This document shows positions 34,432 through 44,296 of a stretch of DNA of 64,000 nt, piece after piece; positions within the stretch are counted from its first letter, which is position 1, and the number at the start of each line of letters is the position of its first letter. Source of the DNA: Roseateles sp. XES5 (GTDB lineage Bacteria > Pseudomonadota > Alphaproteobacteria > Rhizobiales > Rhizobiaceae); contig NZ_CP084752.1 of assembly GCF_020535545.1 (NCBI RefSeq), forward strand, positions 3,962,672-4,026,671, read 5' to 3'. The notes under the pieces are model-generated. The model made no database searches, was not told the origin of the DNA, and saw only the letters and a program-made list of their open reading frames with translations. A program made the position numbers and the translations under genes.

Positions 34432-34992
34432 ATGCAACGCCGCGCCTTTCTGACCGCGTTCGCCGCCGCCCTCGCCGTCCCGGCCCTTTCGCGTGGCGCC
34501 CTCGCCCAGGAAACCCCGTCGGAAGAGATGATCCTGCGCCGCCTCGACGCCGCACCCGCCCGCCGCATGCGCGAGGAGGAACGGGTGACGGTGCGCGAGT
34601 TCAAGCGCCGCCCGGATCTGCGCGGCGCCGCGCCCTCGATCAACATCCAGTCGATCAACTTCGCCTTCGCCTCGGCCGAAATCCCGCGCTCGGAATACCG
34701 CAAGGTGCGCCAGATCGCCCGCGCCATGGACCGCATCCTCAGCCGTCGCCGCCGCGCCGTCTTCCTGATCGAAGGCCATACGGATGCCGTGGGCTCGGCC
34801 GCCTCCAACCAGCTGCTCTCGGAGCGCCGCGCCATTTCGCTGAAGCGGGTTCTGGTGGAGGAATTCGGCCTGCCCTTCCGGGCCCTCGAAACCGTCGGCT
34901 ACGGCGAGGAATTCCTGCTGGTGCCGACGCAGAACGAGGAGTGGCGCAACCGCCGCGTCACGCTGCGCCGCATCGATGAATTCGTCCGCTGA
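34432..34992 (+). CDS. OmpA-family protein
   Basis: Secreted protein of 186 residues. A Tat- or Sec-like signal (MQRRAFLTAFAAALAVPALS) ends near ALAQ (about residue 25). The C-terminal OmpA/MotB peptidoglycan-binding domain contains INFAFASAEIPRSEYRKVRQ, FLIEGHTDAVGSAASNQLLS and NRRVTLRRI. The gene has an AAAGGA ribosome site and stands alone. It probably anchors the envelope non-covalently to peptidoglycan. Confidence 0.88.
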   Translation: MQRRAFLTAFAAALAVPALSRGALAQETPSEEMILRRLDAAPARRMREEERVTVREFKRRPDLRGAAPSINIQSINFAFASAEIPRSEYRKVRQIARAMDRILSRRRRAVFLIEGHTDAVGSAASNQLLSERRAISLKRVLVEEFGLPFRALETVGYGEEFLLVPTQNEEWRNRRVTLRRIDEFVR

Positions 34993-35110
34993 TCGCCGTC
35001 ATCGCCTTACCGCCGCCGGCCTCGCGCCGGCGGTTTTGATTCCGGCAAGAAACGGGTGTCGTGATAGGGGCAGATGCGGGACCATCGGCATCACCAACCG
35101 GAGCCGTTCC

Positions 35111-35578
35111 ATGTCCATCCGCTTCCTGCCGCTGCCGACCGAAACCGCAACCGCCTACTGGAATGGCGCCACAGATGCCTATGGCATGGCGCCGGAACGG
35201 CATGTCTCCGACGGCACCGGCGTGCCCTGCCGCCATTGTCTGCGGCTGGTCGGCGCGGGCGAGCCCTATCTCATCCTCGCCCATCGCCCCTTCCCGGCCC
35301 TCCAGCCCTATGCGGAGACCGGGCCGATCTTCCTGCATGCCGAACCCTGCGCGGCGCACGAACCGTCCGAGGACATGCCGCCGATGCTGACCAGCAATGT
35401 CTACATCCTGCGCGGCTATAGCGCGGAAAACCGCATCCTCTACGGCACCGGCGCCGTGGTCGAGAACGCGGACATTCCCGGCCATGCGGCAAGGCTCCTG
35501 GAACGCGAGGACGTCGCCTATCTGCACATCCGCTCGGCGCGCAACAATTGTTACCAGTGCCGCGTCGAGCGCGCATGA
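35111..35578 (+). CDS. DUF1203 protein
   Basis: Protein of 155 residues with the DUF1203 features: GVPCRHCLRLVGAGEPYLIL, then YAETGPIFLHAEPC, then HIRSARNNCYQCRV at the end. The paired Cys-His positions are suggestive of metal binding, but this is inferred. The function of DUF1203 is unknown. It is followed at once by a strong bidirectional terminator shared with ald. Confidence 0.85.
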   Translation: MSIRFLPLPTETATAYWNGATDAYGMAPERHVSDGTGVPCRHCLRLVGAGEPYLILAHRPFPALQPYAETGPIFLHAEPCAAHEPSEDMPPMLTSNVYILRGYSAENRILYGTGAVVENADIPGHAARLLEREDVAYLHIRSARNNCYQCRVERA

Positions 35579-35607
35579 AAAAGGCCCGGATCGCTCCGGG
35601 CCTTTTT
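35578..35607. terminator. Bidirectional terminator between DUF1203 and ald
   Basis: AAAAAGGCCCGGA and TCCGGGCCTTTTT arms around TCGC give a GC-rich stem with A and T tracts on both sides. It serves the two convergent genes. Confidence 0.9.
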
Positions 35608-35624
35608 CGTTCTCGCTTTTCTGA

Positions 35625-36743
<1,119 letters not shown>

Positions 36744-36906
36744 GCGCGTTCCTTTCCCGGTGTGATGTTCCCTTTGTCTTGCCGCTCTTCGGCGGGAGCA
36801 CCATGGAAGCAGAGGCCGCGTGCAATGTCCTTGCAAAGCCGGTTTGCGAAATCGCCCTCAGTCGAATAATCTTTCAATATCAGCAGATTTTTCGGGGAAA
36901 ATTGCA
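36744..36906. promoter_or_regulatory. Shared control region of ald and the Lrp-type regulator
   Basis: The 163-nt divergent gap is AT-rich near the regulator (AATAATCTTTCAATATCAGC), as expected for Lrp/AsnC sites. No single operator is clear enough to mark. Confidence 0.45.
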
Positions 36907-37368
36907 ATGGCCACGCTGGATGCAATGGATGCTTCGATCCTCAAGGTGATTCAGCAGAACGGCCGCATCTCCAATGCCGAGCTTGCCGAACGGGTCGGCC
37001 TGTCGCCCTCGGCCTGCTCGCGCCGACTCGACATCCTGGAGAAATCGGGCGTCATAAAGGGCTATCACGCCCGCATCTCGCCGAAGGCGCTCGACTACAA
37101 GATGATCGCCATCGTGCATATCTCGCTGTCCGGCCAGTTCGCCAAGACGCTCGCCGAATTCGAGGCGGCGGTGAAGCTCTGCCCGAACGTGCTGGTCTGC
37201 TACCTCATGTCCGGCGAATACGACTATATCCTGCGCGTCGCCGCCAAGGATCTGGAGGACTACGAGCGCATCCACCGCGACTGGCTGTCGGCGCTGCCCC
37301 ATGTGGTGAAGATCAATTCGAGCTTCGCGCTGCGCGAAATCATCGACCGGCCGAATGTCGGGGTGTAG
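36907..37368 (+). CDS. Lrp/AsnC-family regulator (AldR-like)
   Basis: Regulator of 153 residues: winged HTH (LDAMDASILKVIQQNGRISN, then LAERVGLSPSACSRRLDILE) and a C-terminal RAM ligand domain (about 70-150). The divergent ald suggests it senses alanine and activates ald, as in AldR-ald systems; this is an inference from context. Its stop codon is the first triplet of a 49-nt hairpin shared with the corA-like gene on the other strand. Confidence 0.9.
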   Translation: MATLDAMDASILKVIQQNGRISNAELAERVGLSPSACSRRLDILEKSGVIKGYHARISPKALDYKMIAIVHISLSGQFAKTLAEFEAAVKLCPNVLVCYLMSGEYDYILRVAAKDLEDYERIHRDWLSALPHVVKINSSFALREIIDRPNVGV

Positions 37369-37414
37369 AGTTTGTCAGGGAAAAGTGGGAACCGGTTTTC
37401 CCTGACAAACTCTA
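37366..37414. terminator. Perfect bidirectional hairpin containing both stop codons
   Basis: TAGAGTTTGTCAGGGAAAA and its exact reverse complement are separated by GTGGGAACCGG. The left arm starts with the TAG of the Lrp-type gene; the right arm ends with the TAG (minus strand) of the corA-like gene. The 19-bp arms with A and T tracts suit a two-way terminator. The GGAACCGGTTTTCC core recurs in rhizobial intergenic palindromes. Confidence 0.8.
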
Positions 37415-38422
37415 GAACCGCAGATCGATGCCGGCGCGGCGCAGCAGCCAGTAGAAGAGCGCGGTGGCGGCCACGCCGAGCAGCATGGCCCAGACGAAGC
37501 CCGATTCCCCCACGCTGAAGGGTAGGCCCGCCGTGTTCATGCCGAAGACGCCGACGACAAGCGTGCCGGGCAGAAGCAGCGCGCTCATCACGGCCATGGC
37601 CTTGAGGCTGCGGTTCGATTCGTCCGCCAGTTCCGCCGCCATTTCTTCCTGGAGCAGGCGGGCGCGGTCGTTGACCGTGACGATTTCGCGGTCGAGCCGC
37701 TCCAGCCGCAGCGAGAGCCGCCGGAACACCGCATGGGCATGGTCGCTCAGGGCCCAGTCCTCGCGGTCCTCCTCGTCGAACAGCGCCACCATGCCGGCGA
37801 CCGGCCGGTGCAGCGAGACCGCGAGCCGGCGCACCTCCTTGAGGCTGCGCCGTTCGTCGCTCAGCCGCTCGGTGACCAGCCGGTCCTCCACCGCGTCGAG
37901 CAGGCTTGCCGCCTCCTTCAGCTTGAGCGCCGTGTTCTTGCAGAAGGCGGCGACGATGGCCTCGAAGAGTTCATAGGCGGTCGCCGGGCAAAAACCGTCG
38001 GCAAAGGATCGCCGCACGCGGTTCACCGCCTCCACGGGATGGCGCCGGCCGGTGACGAGAAGCCGGTCCGTCAGGGCGAAATGCAGGCGCCCCACGCTGG
38101 TGGAGGCCCGGTCCGTCTCCTGCTGCTGCAGATCGGCGATGACGCCATGCGTCGTGCCGGCCTCATGGCCGAGCACCAGGCTTTCGTCATGGCCCTCCAG
38201 GATCGCGCGCGCTGCCGCCGGCAGGGCGCATCGTCCCGGCAGCCAGCCCTGTATGCGCTGGTCGACGAGATCGACATGCAGCCACACCCAGCCCTCGCCG
38301 GCCGCAAGCGCCGTCTCGATCTCTTGCGGGGCGAGCGGCAGGACCGGCCCGCCGGGCGTGCAGCGATAGGCGCCGACGAGCCCCGGCGTTACCGCCCTCT
38401 GCGTCTGGTCGAGGAGGTTCAA
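37412..38422 (-). CDS. CorA/ZntB-family divalent cation transporter
   Basis: Protein of 336 residues with a large N-terminal cytoplasmic funnel domain and two C-terminal TM helices. The GMN selectivity motif is present in VVGVFGMNTAGLPF, followed by GFVWAMLLGVAATALFYWLL. The absence of a YGMNF-type context and the GLPF sequence after it favour the ZntB branch (zinc, proton-coupled), but this is tentative. Translation appears to begin at a TTG 15 nt after the ppk2 stop, so the two are likely co-transcribed. Confidence 0.85.
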   Translation of the reverse strand: MNLLDQTQRAVTPGLVGAYRCTPGGPVLPLAPQEIETALAAGEGWVWLHVDLVDQRIQGWLPGRCALPAAARAILEGHDESLVLGHEAGTTHGVIADLQQQETDRASTSVGRLHFALTDRLLVTGRRHPVEAVNRVRRSFADGFCPATAYELFEAIVAAFCKNTALKLKEAASLLDAVEDRLVTERLSDERRSLKEVRRLAVSLHRPVAGMVALFDEEDREDWALSDHAHAVFRRLSLRLERLDREIVTVNDRARLLQEEMAAELADESNRSLKAMAVMSALLLPGTLVVGVFGMNTAGLPFSVGESGFVWAMLLGVAATALFYWLLRRAGIDLRF

Positions 38423-38437
38423 GGGCCTGCGCCGGTC

Positions 38438-39346
38438 TCAGTAGGCTTCCGGGACGTACATTTCATCCGGCGGCTCGTGGCGGACGTAATCGTCGTGGCG
38501 CACGCGCTCCGGCAGGTCGATCTGCGTCTTCGGCACATCCTCGTAGGGCACCTGCGAAAGAAGATGGGCGATGCAGTTGAGGCGCGCCTTCTTCTTGTCG
38601 ACGGCCTCGACGATCCACCAGGGCGCTTCGGGAATATGCGTGCGCGCCAGCATCTCTTCCTTCGCCTTGGTGTAGTCTTCCCAATGGACGCGGCTTTCGA
38701 GATCCATGGGCGAGAGCTTCCACTGCTTCAAGGGATCGTGGATGCGCATGCGGAAACGGAATTCCTGTTCCTCGTCGGTGATCGAGAACCAGTACTTGAT
38801 GAGGATGATGCCGGAGCGAACCAGCATGCGCTCGAATTCCGGCACCGAGCGGAAGAATTCCTCCAGCTCGTCCGATGAACAGAAACCCATCACCCGCTCC
38901 ACGCCGGCGCGGTTGTACCAGCTGCGGTCGAACAGCACGATCTCGCCCGCCGTGGGCAGGTGCTGCACATAGCGCTGGAAGTACCACTGGCCGCGCTCCA
39001 CCTCGCTGGGTTTCTCCAGCGCCACCACGCGCGCGCCGCGCGGGTTCAGGTGCTCCATGAAGCGCTTGATGGTGCCGCCCTTGCCGGCCGCATCGCGGCC
39101 CTCGAAGAGGATCACCACCTTCTGCCCGGTCTGCTTGACCCAGGCCTGCAGCTTGAGCAGCTCATGCTGCAAACGGAACAGTTCGCGGAAATAGACGCGG
39201 CGCTCCAGCGTCTGCGGCGCCGGGCCGGACATGCCCTCGGCGACGAGCTCGTCCAGCCGCTCCTCCTCGATCTGCATTTCCAGCTCTTCGTCGAAACTGT
39301 CGGCGATTTCCGCCTTGATGCGGCTGAGGTGATTGTCGTCGAGCAT
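38438..39346 (-). CDS. ppk2: Polyphosphate kinase 2
   Basis: Enzyme of 302 residues that transfers phosphate between polyphosphate and nucleotides. Walker A is FEGRDAAGKGG (residues 81-91), Walker B is VLFDRSWYNRAGVE, and the lid region includes the family's KYWFSITDEEQEFRF and HEDYTKA-like sequence. The length and single kinase domain match the class I PPK2. It is followed after 15 nt by the corA-like gene, hinting at joint control of polyphosphate and its counter-cations. Confidence 0.94.
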   Translation of the reverse strand: MLDDNHLSRIKAEIADSFDEELEMQIEEERLDELVAEGMSGPAPQTLERRVYFRELFRLQHELLKLQAWVKQTGQKVVILFEGRDAAGKGGTIKRFMEHLNPRGARVVALEKPSEVERGQWYFQRYVQHLPTAGEIVLFDRSWYNRAGVERVMGFCSSDELEEFFRSVPEFERMLVRSGIILIKYWFSITDEEQEFRFRMRIHDPLKQWKLSPMDLESRVHWEDYTKAKEEMLARTHIPEAPWWIVEAVDKKKARLNCIAHLLSQVPYEDVPKTQIDLPERVRHDDYVRHEPPDEMYVPEAY

Positions 39347-39486
39347 GGCCGGGATCCGTCAAAGTGAGGGTTGTGCCCCGCGGCGGACGTGCAGAAGCGG
39401 CGCGTCGCGGAACTTCCGGCCCATCGTATAAGAAGCGCACATGACCCTTTTGTGACAGGTCGCGGCGGGCGGAATGCCGAGGGATG

Positions 39487-40734
39487 TTACGCCGAAACCA
39501 CCTGGTTGCGGCCGGCATTCTTGGCGGCGTAGAGCCGGGCGTCGGCGGCCGAGAGCAGCGCGTTCAGCGTCGTGCCGTCATGATAGCTGTTGGCAACGCC
39601 GATGCTGACCGTGACGGGCATGCCGTCCGGCCGGCGGATTTCCGCTTCCACCCGCTGGCGCAGCATTTCGGCGCGCTCGGCGCCGGCCGCCGGGGCGACA
39701 TCCTCGCAGAGCACGACGAACTCCTCGCCACCGAAACGGAAGAGCCGGTCGCCGCCCCGCAGCGCCCGTTGCAGGCAGGCCGCGGCCTCCTTCAGCACGC
39801 CGTCGCCCGCCAGATGCCCGAAGCGGTCGTTGACGTCCTTGAAGTGGTCGGCGTCGATGATCATCAGGCCGAGCGGCTTGCCCTCGACGAGCATGGCAGA
39901 GAGCATGCGCGGCGCCTCGAATTCCAGGCGGCTGCGGTCGTAGACGCCGGTCAGCGCATCGCGGCCGGAGCGATCGAGCAGGTCCTCGTAGCGCTCGCGG
40001 AAGGTGAGATCGGCGAAGATATCGGCGATCGGCCGCGGCGAAACGGGGATCGCCGAAATGCGTGAATAGTAGAGATAGACGGTGATCAGCACCGCATAGG
40101 CGCAGGCCGCCATCATCTTGGCGACCCAGCCGCCCCAGAACACTTCCACCGGCGCATCGTTGAGGAAATGCAGCGCCGAATAGAAGCCGATCTGGTCGAA
40201 GGTCAGCACCGCGACGCCGGAAACGAAGAAGCGCATCGCCGTGTTCTTCCGGAACACGCGGCCGAGCCGTTCGTAGAGCAGGATGATGGCGAGCGAATCG
40301 ACATAGAGCAGCATGGTGCCCCACAGCATCAGCCAGCCCATCTCGTCGATGAAGGCAAGGTCGGCGATGCGGCCCGGCACCGCGCCGATGGTCTGGTGGT
40401 GGCGCAGCAGGAGGCTGAGGCCGACGGTCAGGAAATTGCCGGCGAGCAGGCCGTAGATCGGCGCGCGCACGACGGCGGCGTCCTCCTTCACATAGAGAAG
40501 CAGGATCATCATCAGCTTGCCGGAAAAGAGCACCGAGGAGCCGGGCGAAATGACGCCGAAGGGCAGTTCTATATAGAAGACCGCCGCGAGATAGGTCTCG
40601 AGGAAGTGCATGACGCCGAGCGCGGCGACGAAAACGCCGATGCCGATCTGGTGGCGCAGATGCAGGATGCCCACCATGAAGACGAAATAGAACCCGGCCT
40701 CGATGAGAAGCAGGATCAGATTTTCAGTACCCAT
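39487..40734 (-). CDS. Membrane-bound diguanylate cyclase (GGDEF)
   Basis: Protein of 415 residues with 6-7 N-terminal TM helices (about residues 1-220) and a cytoplasmic GGDEF domain making cyclic-di-GMP. The active-site motif is GGEEF (about 330-334), so it should be catalytically competent. An RGGD five residues upstream matches the inhibitory I-site RxxD, implying product feedback. The membrane domain looks like a VUT/YhhQ-like helical bundle rather than a known sensor such as CHASE or MHYT. The signal is unknown. Confidence 0.88.
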   Translation of the reverse strand: MGTENLILLLIEAGFYFVFMVGILHLRHQIGIGVFVAALGVMHFLETYLAAVFYIELPFGVISPGSSVLFSGKLMMILLLYVKEDAAVVRAPIYGLLAGNFLTVGLSLLLRHHQTIGAVPGRIADLAFIDEMGWLMLWGTMLLYVDSLAIILLYERLGRVFRKNTAMRFFVSGVAVLTFDQIGFYSALHFLNDAPVEVFWGGWVAKMMAACAYAVLITVYLYYSRISAIPVSPRPIADIFADLTFRERYEDLLDRSGRDALTGVYDRSRLEFEAPRMLSAMLVEGKPLGLMIIDADHFKDVNDRFGHLAGDGVLKEAAACLQRALRGGDRLFRFGGEEFVVLCEDVAPAAGAERAEMLRQRVEAEIRRPDGMPVTVSIGVANSYHDGTTLNALLSAADARLYAAKNAGRNQVVSA

Positions 40735-40873
40735 GAGCGGTCCGCAGTTTCCTCGACACCCCCGAAGCTAAACGCATCGAAAGAGTCGCAACAAGTCGTT
40801 TCCTGCGGATACAGGCAAATGCGCCGGTTCTCCAGCGCCTTCGTATGATTATTTTCGCAAGATGCGGTTCCGC

Positions 40874-41188
40874 TCAGACCTGACGGCTGTCGACGCCATC
40901 GGCGAAGAGCGACGCGCCGTGCTGGTCGGCGATCTGCCTTGCCTTGCGGAAGGTCGAGGCGACCGTGTCGTCCCGCGAGGCGAAGAGATCGGCGCGGATG
41001 AAGGTGCGCACCATCACGCGGTCCCCGTCCCGCTTTTCGATGCGCCCGGCAAGCCGATGCTGGCCGCCCTCGGGAATGGGCGCGGCGACGAGGAGAAGGT
41101 CGTTATAGGCCTCGGTTTCCTCGGCGATCTTCGCCGGAGTTGCCGAGCCGCCGCCGCGACCGAAGAGTTTTGAAAAGAACGATGCCAT
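40874..41188 (-). CDS. HlyU-family protein
   Basis: Protein of 104 residues of the HlyU family (named after a Vibrio haemolysin activator, but most members are uncharacterised). It starts MASFFSKLFGRGG, has the conserved EAYNDLLLVAAPIPEGGQHR, and continues with DGDRVMVRTFIRADLFASR. It lacks an obvious helix-turn-helix, so calling it a DNA-binding regulator would be over-reading. Confidence 0.85.
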   Translation of the reverse strand: MASFFSKLFGRGGGSATPAKIAEETEAYNDLLLVAAPIPEGGQHRLAGRIEKRDGDRVMVRTFIRADLFASRDDTVASTFRKARQIADQHGASLFADGVDSRQV

Positions 41189-41339
41189 GGCCGATTGCTA
41201 GCACAGGCCGGAGTGTCGTCCAAGGGGATCGGCTGTGGATAGGCGATGCGGACCGCCCTCCTCCGCCTTCCCGCACCGCGCCTCCCGAGAGAGGGAAGAC
41301 GCGGCCGGCAGCCGGATGAGGAGCGGGCCTCCGGTTGGA

Positions 41340-42599
41340 TCAGATGATGAGATTGGACAGAATCTCGTTCTCGGTGATGTCCTGATAGCGCATGCCCGCG
41401 GCATCGAAGGCCTTCTTCAGCGCGGTAAAATTCTCCGGCGCCTTGGTTTCGATGCCGATGAGGATGGAGCCGAAGTTGCGGGCGGATTTCTTCAGATATT
41501 CGAAGCGGGCGATGTCGTCGTCCGGGCCGAGCATGTTGAGGAAATCGCGCAGCGCGCCGGGGCGCTGGGCAAGGCGCAGGATGAAGTATTTCTTCAGGCC
41601 CGCATGGCGCATGGCGCGTTCCTTGACGTCGGGCAGGCGCTCGAAATCGAAATTGCCGCCGGAGACGACGGCGACGACCGTCTTGCCTTCCAGCGCCTCC
41701 CGGCCGAGCGCATCCAGCGCCGTCAGCGACAGCGCGCCCGCCGGCTCCAGCACCACGCCCTCGACATTCAGCATGTCGATCATCGTCACGCAGATCGCGT
41801 TTTCCGAAAGCAGCATCACCTGGTCCGCCGAAAAGCGGCTGAGCGCGGCGAAGTTCAGCGCGCCGATCTGCCCGACCGCCGCGCCGTCGACGAAATTGTC
41901 GACCTGGTCGAGCGTCACCACGGCGCCGCTTTCGAGGCTGCGCTTCAGGCTCGGCGCGCCGGCGGGTTCACAGAACAGGAAGCTCGACGGGCCGATCAGG
42001 CCTTCGAGATACCCCGTCACGCCGGTGGCAAGGCCGCCGCCGCCGACCGGCAGGGCCACGAGATCGGGCAGCTTGCCGTCGAGCTGGGCGACGATTTCCG
42101 CCGCCACGGTCGCCTGCCCTTCGATGATGTCCTCATGGTCGAAGGGCGGCACCATCAGCGCGCCGGTCGCCTCCGCATGGTCGCGGGCGGCCTTGTAGCA
42201 CTGGTCGAAGAAGTCGCCGACCAGCTTGATGGTGACGAATTCGCCGCCGAAGATGCGCGTCTTGTCGATCTTCTGCTGCGGCGTCGTCACCGGCATGAAG
42301 ACCACGCCCGGCACGCCGAAATGGCGGCAGACGAAGGCAAAACCCTGCGCGTGGTTGCCGGCCGAGGCGCAGACGAAGCTGCGCGCGCCATCGGGCCTTG
42401 CAAGAACCTTGCGGAAGAAGTTGAAGGCGCCGCGGATCTTGTAGGAGCGCACCGGCGAGAGGTCTTCCCGCTTCAGGTAGATTTCCGCGCCGTAGCGGGC
42501 GGAAAGATGTTCGTTGAGCTGGAGCGGTGTTTCGGGAAAGAGCCCGCGCAATGCGTCGCAGGCTGCGTCGACGTCCGGTTTCATGCCGTTCGATGCCAT
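41340..42599 (-). CDS. ilvA: Threonine dehydratase
   Basis: PLP enzyme of about 419 residues that deaminates threonine to 2-oxobutanoate for isoleucine synthesis. The PLP lysine is in RSYKIRGAFNFF (about Lys54), the phosphate cup is GGGGLATG, and the C-terminus has a single ACT-like regulatory domain (QRPGALRDFLNML onwards). The single-ACT form is usual in rhizobia. The start may be at 42599 or at the ATG at 42584; both keep the catalytic domain. Confidence 0.93.
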   Translation of the reverse strand: MASNGMKPDVDAACDALRGLFPETPLQLNEHLSARYGAEIYLKREDLSPVRSYKIRGAFNFFRKVLARPDGARSFVCASAGNHAQGFAFVCRHFGVPGVVFMPVTTPQQKIDKTRIFGGEFVTIKLVGDFFDQCYKAARDHAEATGALMVPPFDHEDIIEGQATVAAEIVAQLDGKLPDLVALPVGGGGLATGVTGYLEGLIGPSSFLFCEPAGAPSLKRSLESGAVVTLDQVDNFVDGAAVGQIGALNFAALSRFSADQVMLLSENAICVTMIDMLNVEGVVLEPAGALSLTALDALGREALEGKTVVAVVSGGNFDFERLPDVKERAMRHAGLKKYFILRLAQRPGALRDFLNMLGPDDDIARFEYLKKSARNFGSILIGIETKAPENFTALKKAFDAAGMRYQDITENEILSNLII

Positions 42600-42776
42600 C
42601 CTTGAGTTTGGACAATGCAACGGCTATAGCATCGTACCGGAACGTGAGCAGCGGTTTTCGGCAAAAACGATGCGAAAAACAAACTGCTGCCCATGGCAGC
42701 GACGAACACCGCCCGTCCTGGCCGCGGCCCTTCGAGACCACCCCTTGAGCCCAGCCGGCATGCAGGACGATTTTCC

Positions 42777-44231
42777 TTGAACGCCACGATTTTCCGGTCC
42801 GCCATCAACATCGCCGCCATCAGCGGCATCTATCTGTCGTTGGCCATGCTCATCCCGGCGTTCATCGACGTGTATTACGGGCACCCGGATTCGGAAGTCT
42901 TCTTCCTCTCGGCCTTCTTCACCGGCGGCCTTTCGCTCGCCACCGCCGCCGCCACGCGCTCCGGCCCGCCGCCGTTCAACAAGCGCATGGGCTTTCTCGT
43001 CGTCAACATGCTGTGGCTGAGCGCGACCATCATCGGCGCGATCCCGCTGTGGCTGTCCTCGATGAAGCTCACCTTCGCGCAGGCCTTCTTCGAATCGGTT
43101 TCGGCGATCAGCACGACGGGTTCCACCGTCATCGTCGGCCTCGACCACGCCCCGCCCGGCATCCTGATGTGGCGTTCGCTGCTGCACTGGCTCGGCGGCG
43201 TCGGGATCCTCGCGCTCGGCCTCTTCATCATGCCGTATCTGCGGGTCGGCGGCATGTCCTTCTTCAAGCTCGAATCGTCCGACACCGCCGACAAGCCCTT
43301 CGCCCGCATCGCGAGCTACACCCGCGCCTTCCTCGCCATCTATGTATCGATCACCCTCATCTGCGCCGTCACCTATGCCGCGCTCGGCATGAACCGCTTC
43401 GACGCGCTGAACCATGCCATGTCGACGGTCGCCACCGGCGGGCTTTCGACGCATGATGCCTCCTTCGGCTACTACAAGAGCCTGCCGCTGCTGTGGGCCG
43501 GCACCTTCTTCATGACGCTGAGCAGCCTGCCCTTCTCCGTGCTCATCCTCATCGTCGTGCGCGGCCGCGTCGATGCCTGGCGCGATCCGCAGATCCGCGT
43601 CTTCCTCGGCTATCTCGTGCTGTTTTCCGTCGCGGCCAGCATCTTCCAGCGGCTGCAGAACGGCGTCGACTTCCACACGGCGCTCGCCCATTCCTTCTTC
43701 ACGGTCTCCTCGATCCTTTCCACAACCGGCTTTGCCAGCGACGACTATACGCAATGGGGCCACTTCATCGTGGCGCTCGCCTTCGTCGCCACCTTCATGG
43801 GCGGCTGTTCGGGCTCGACGGCCGGTGGCCTCAAGGCCTATCGCCTGATCATTCTCTTCAACTTCATCCGCACCGGCCTCTACCGCCTCATCTATCCCGA
43901 CGGCATCCATGCCGTGCGCTACGGGCCAATGACGGTCGATGCCGATCTCCAGCGCAGCGTCTTCCTGTTCTTCATCACCTATGTGGCGATCTCCGCCATG
44001 GGGGCGATCCTGCTCGGCCTGATGGGCTACGACGTGCTGACGGCGATTTCGGCCGCCGCGACCTCGCTCTCCAATGTCGGCCCCGGCGTCACGGAGGCGA
44101 TCGGCCCGGCCGGCACCTTCGCCGGCTTCCATGACGCCGCGCTCTATATCCTCTCCTTCCTCATGCTGCTCGGGCGTCTGGAAATCCTCACCGTGCTGGT
44201 GATCCTGACGCCGCTGTTCTGGAAGAACTGA
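42777..44231 (+). CDS. trkH: TrkH-family potassium transporter subunit
   Basis: Membrane channel subunit of 484 residues (from TTG at 42777) for potassium uptake, normally working with TrkA. Selectivity-filter loops with the conserved Gly are visible: SISTTGSTVI, STVATGGLST, SILSTTGFAS and LSNVGPGVTE. The start is uncertain: TTG at 42777 fits rhizobial homologues (LNATIFRSAINI), while ATG at 42693 adds a proline-rich leader of 28 residues. No trkA lies in this window. Confidence 0.92.
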   Translation: MNATIFRSAINIAAISGIYLSLAMLIPAFIDVYYGHPDSEVFFLSAFFTGGLSLATAAATRSGPPPFNKRMGFLVVNMLWLSATIIGAIPLWLSSMKLTFAQAFFESVSAISTTGSTVIVGLDHAPPGILMWRSLLHWLGGVGILALGLFIMPYLRVGGMSFFKLESSDTADKPFARIASYTRAFLAIYVSITLICAVTYAALGMNRFDALNHAMSTVATGGLSTHDASFGYYKSLPLLWAGTFFMTLSSLPFSVLILIVVRGRVDAWRDPQIRVFLGYLVLFSVAASIFQRLQNGVDFHTALAHSFFTVSSILSTTGFASDDYTQWGHFIVALAFVATFMGGCSGSTAGGLKAYRLIILFNFIRTGLYRLIYPDGIHAVRYGPMTVDADLQRSVFLFFITYVAISAMGAILLGLMGYDVLTAISAAATSLSNVGPGVTEAIGPAGTFAGFHDAALYILSFLMLLGRLEILTVLVILTPLFWKN

Positions 44232-44296
44232 GCGGCGTTCTTGACTGTTGTCACGCTTGTCCGCATCCTGCCGCCTCCTGGCTGGAGGAAGACTGC

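Noticed and set aside
44205..44240. Inverted repeat across the trkH stop codon as a terminator
   Set aside because: The arms are short, the loop is long and no real T tract follows, so it was not listed.
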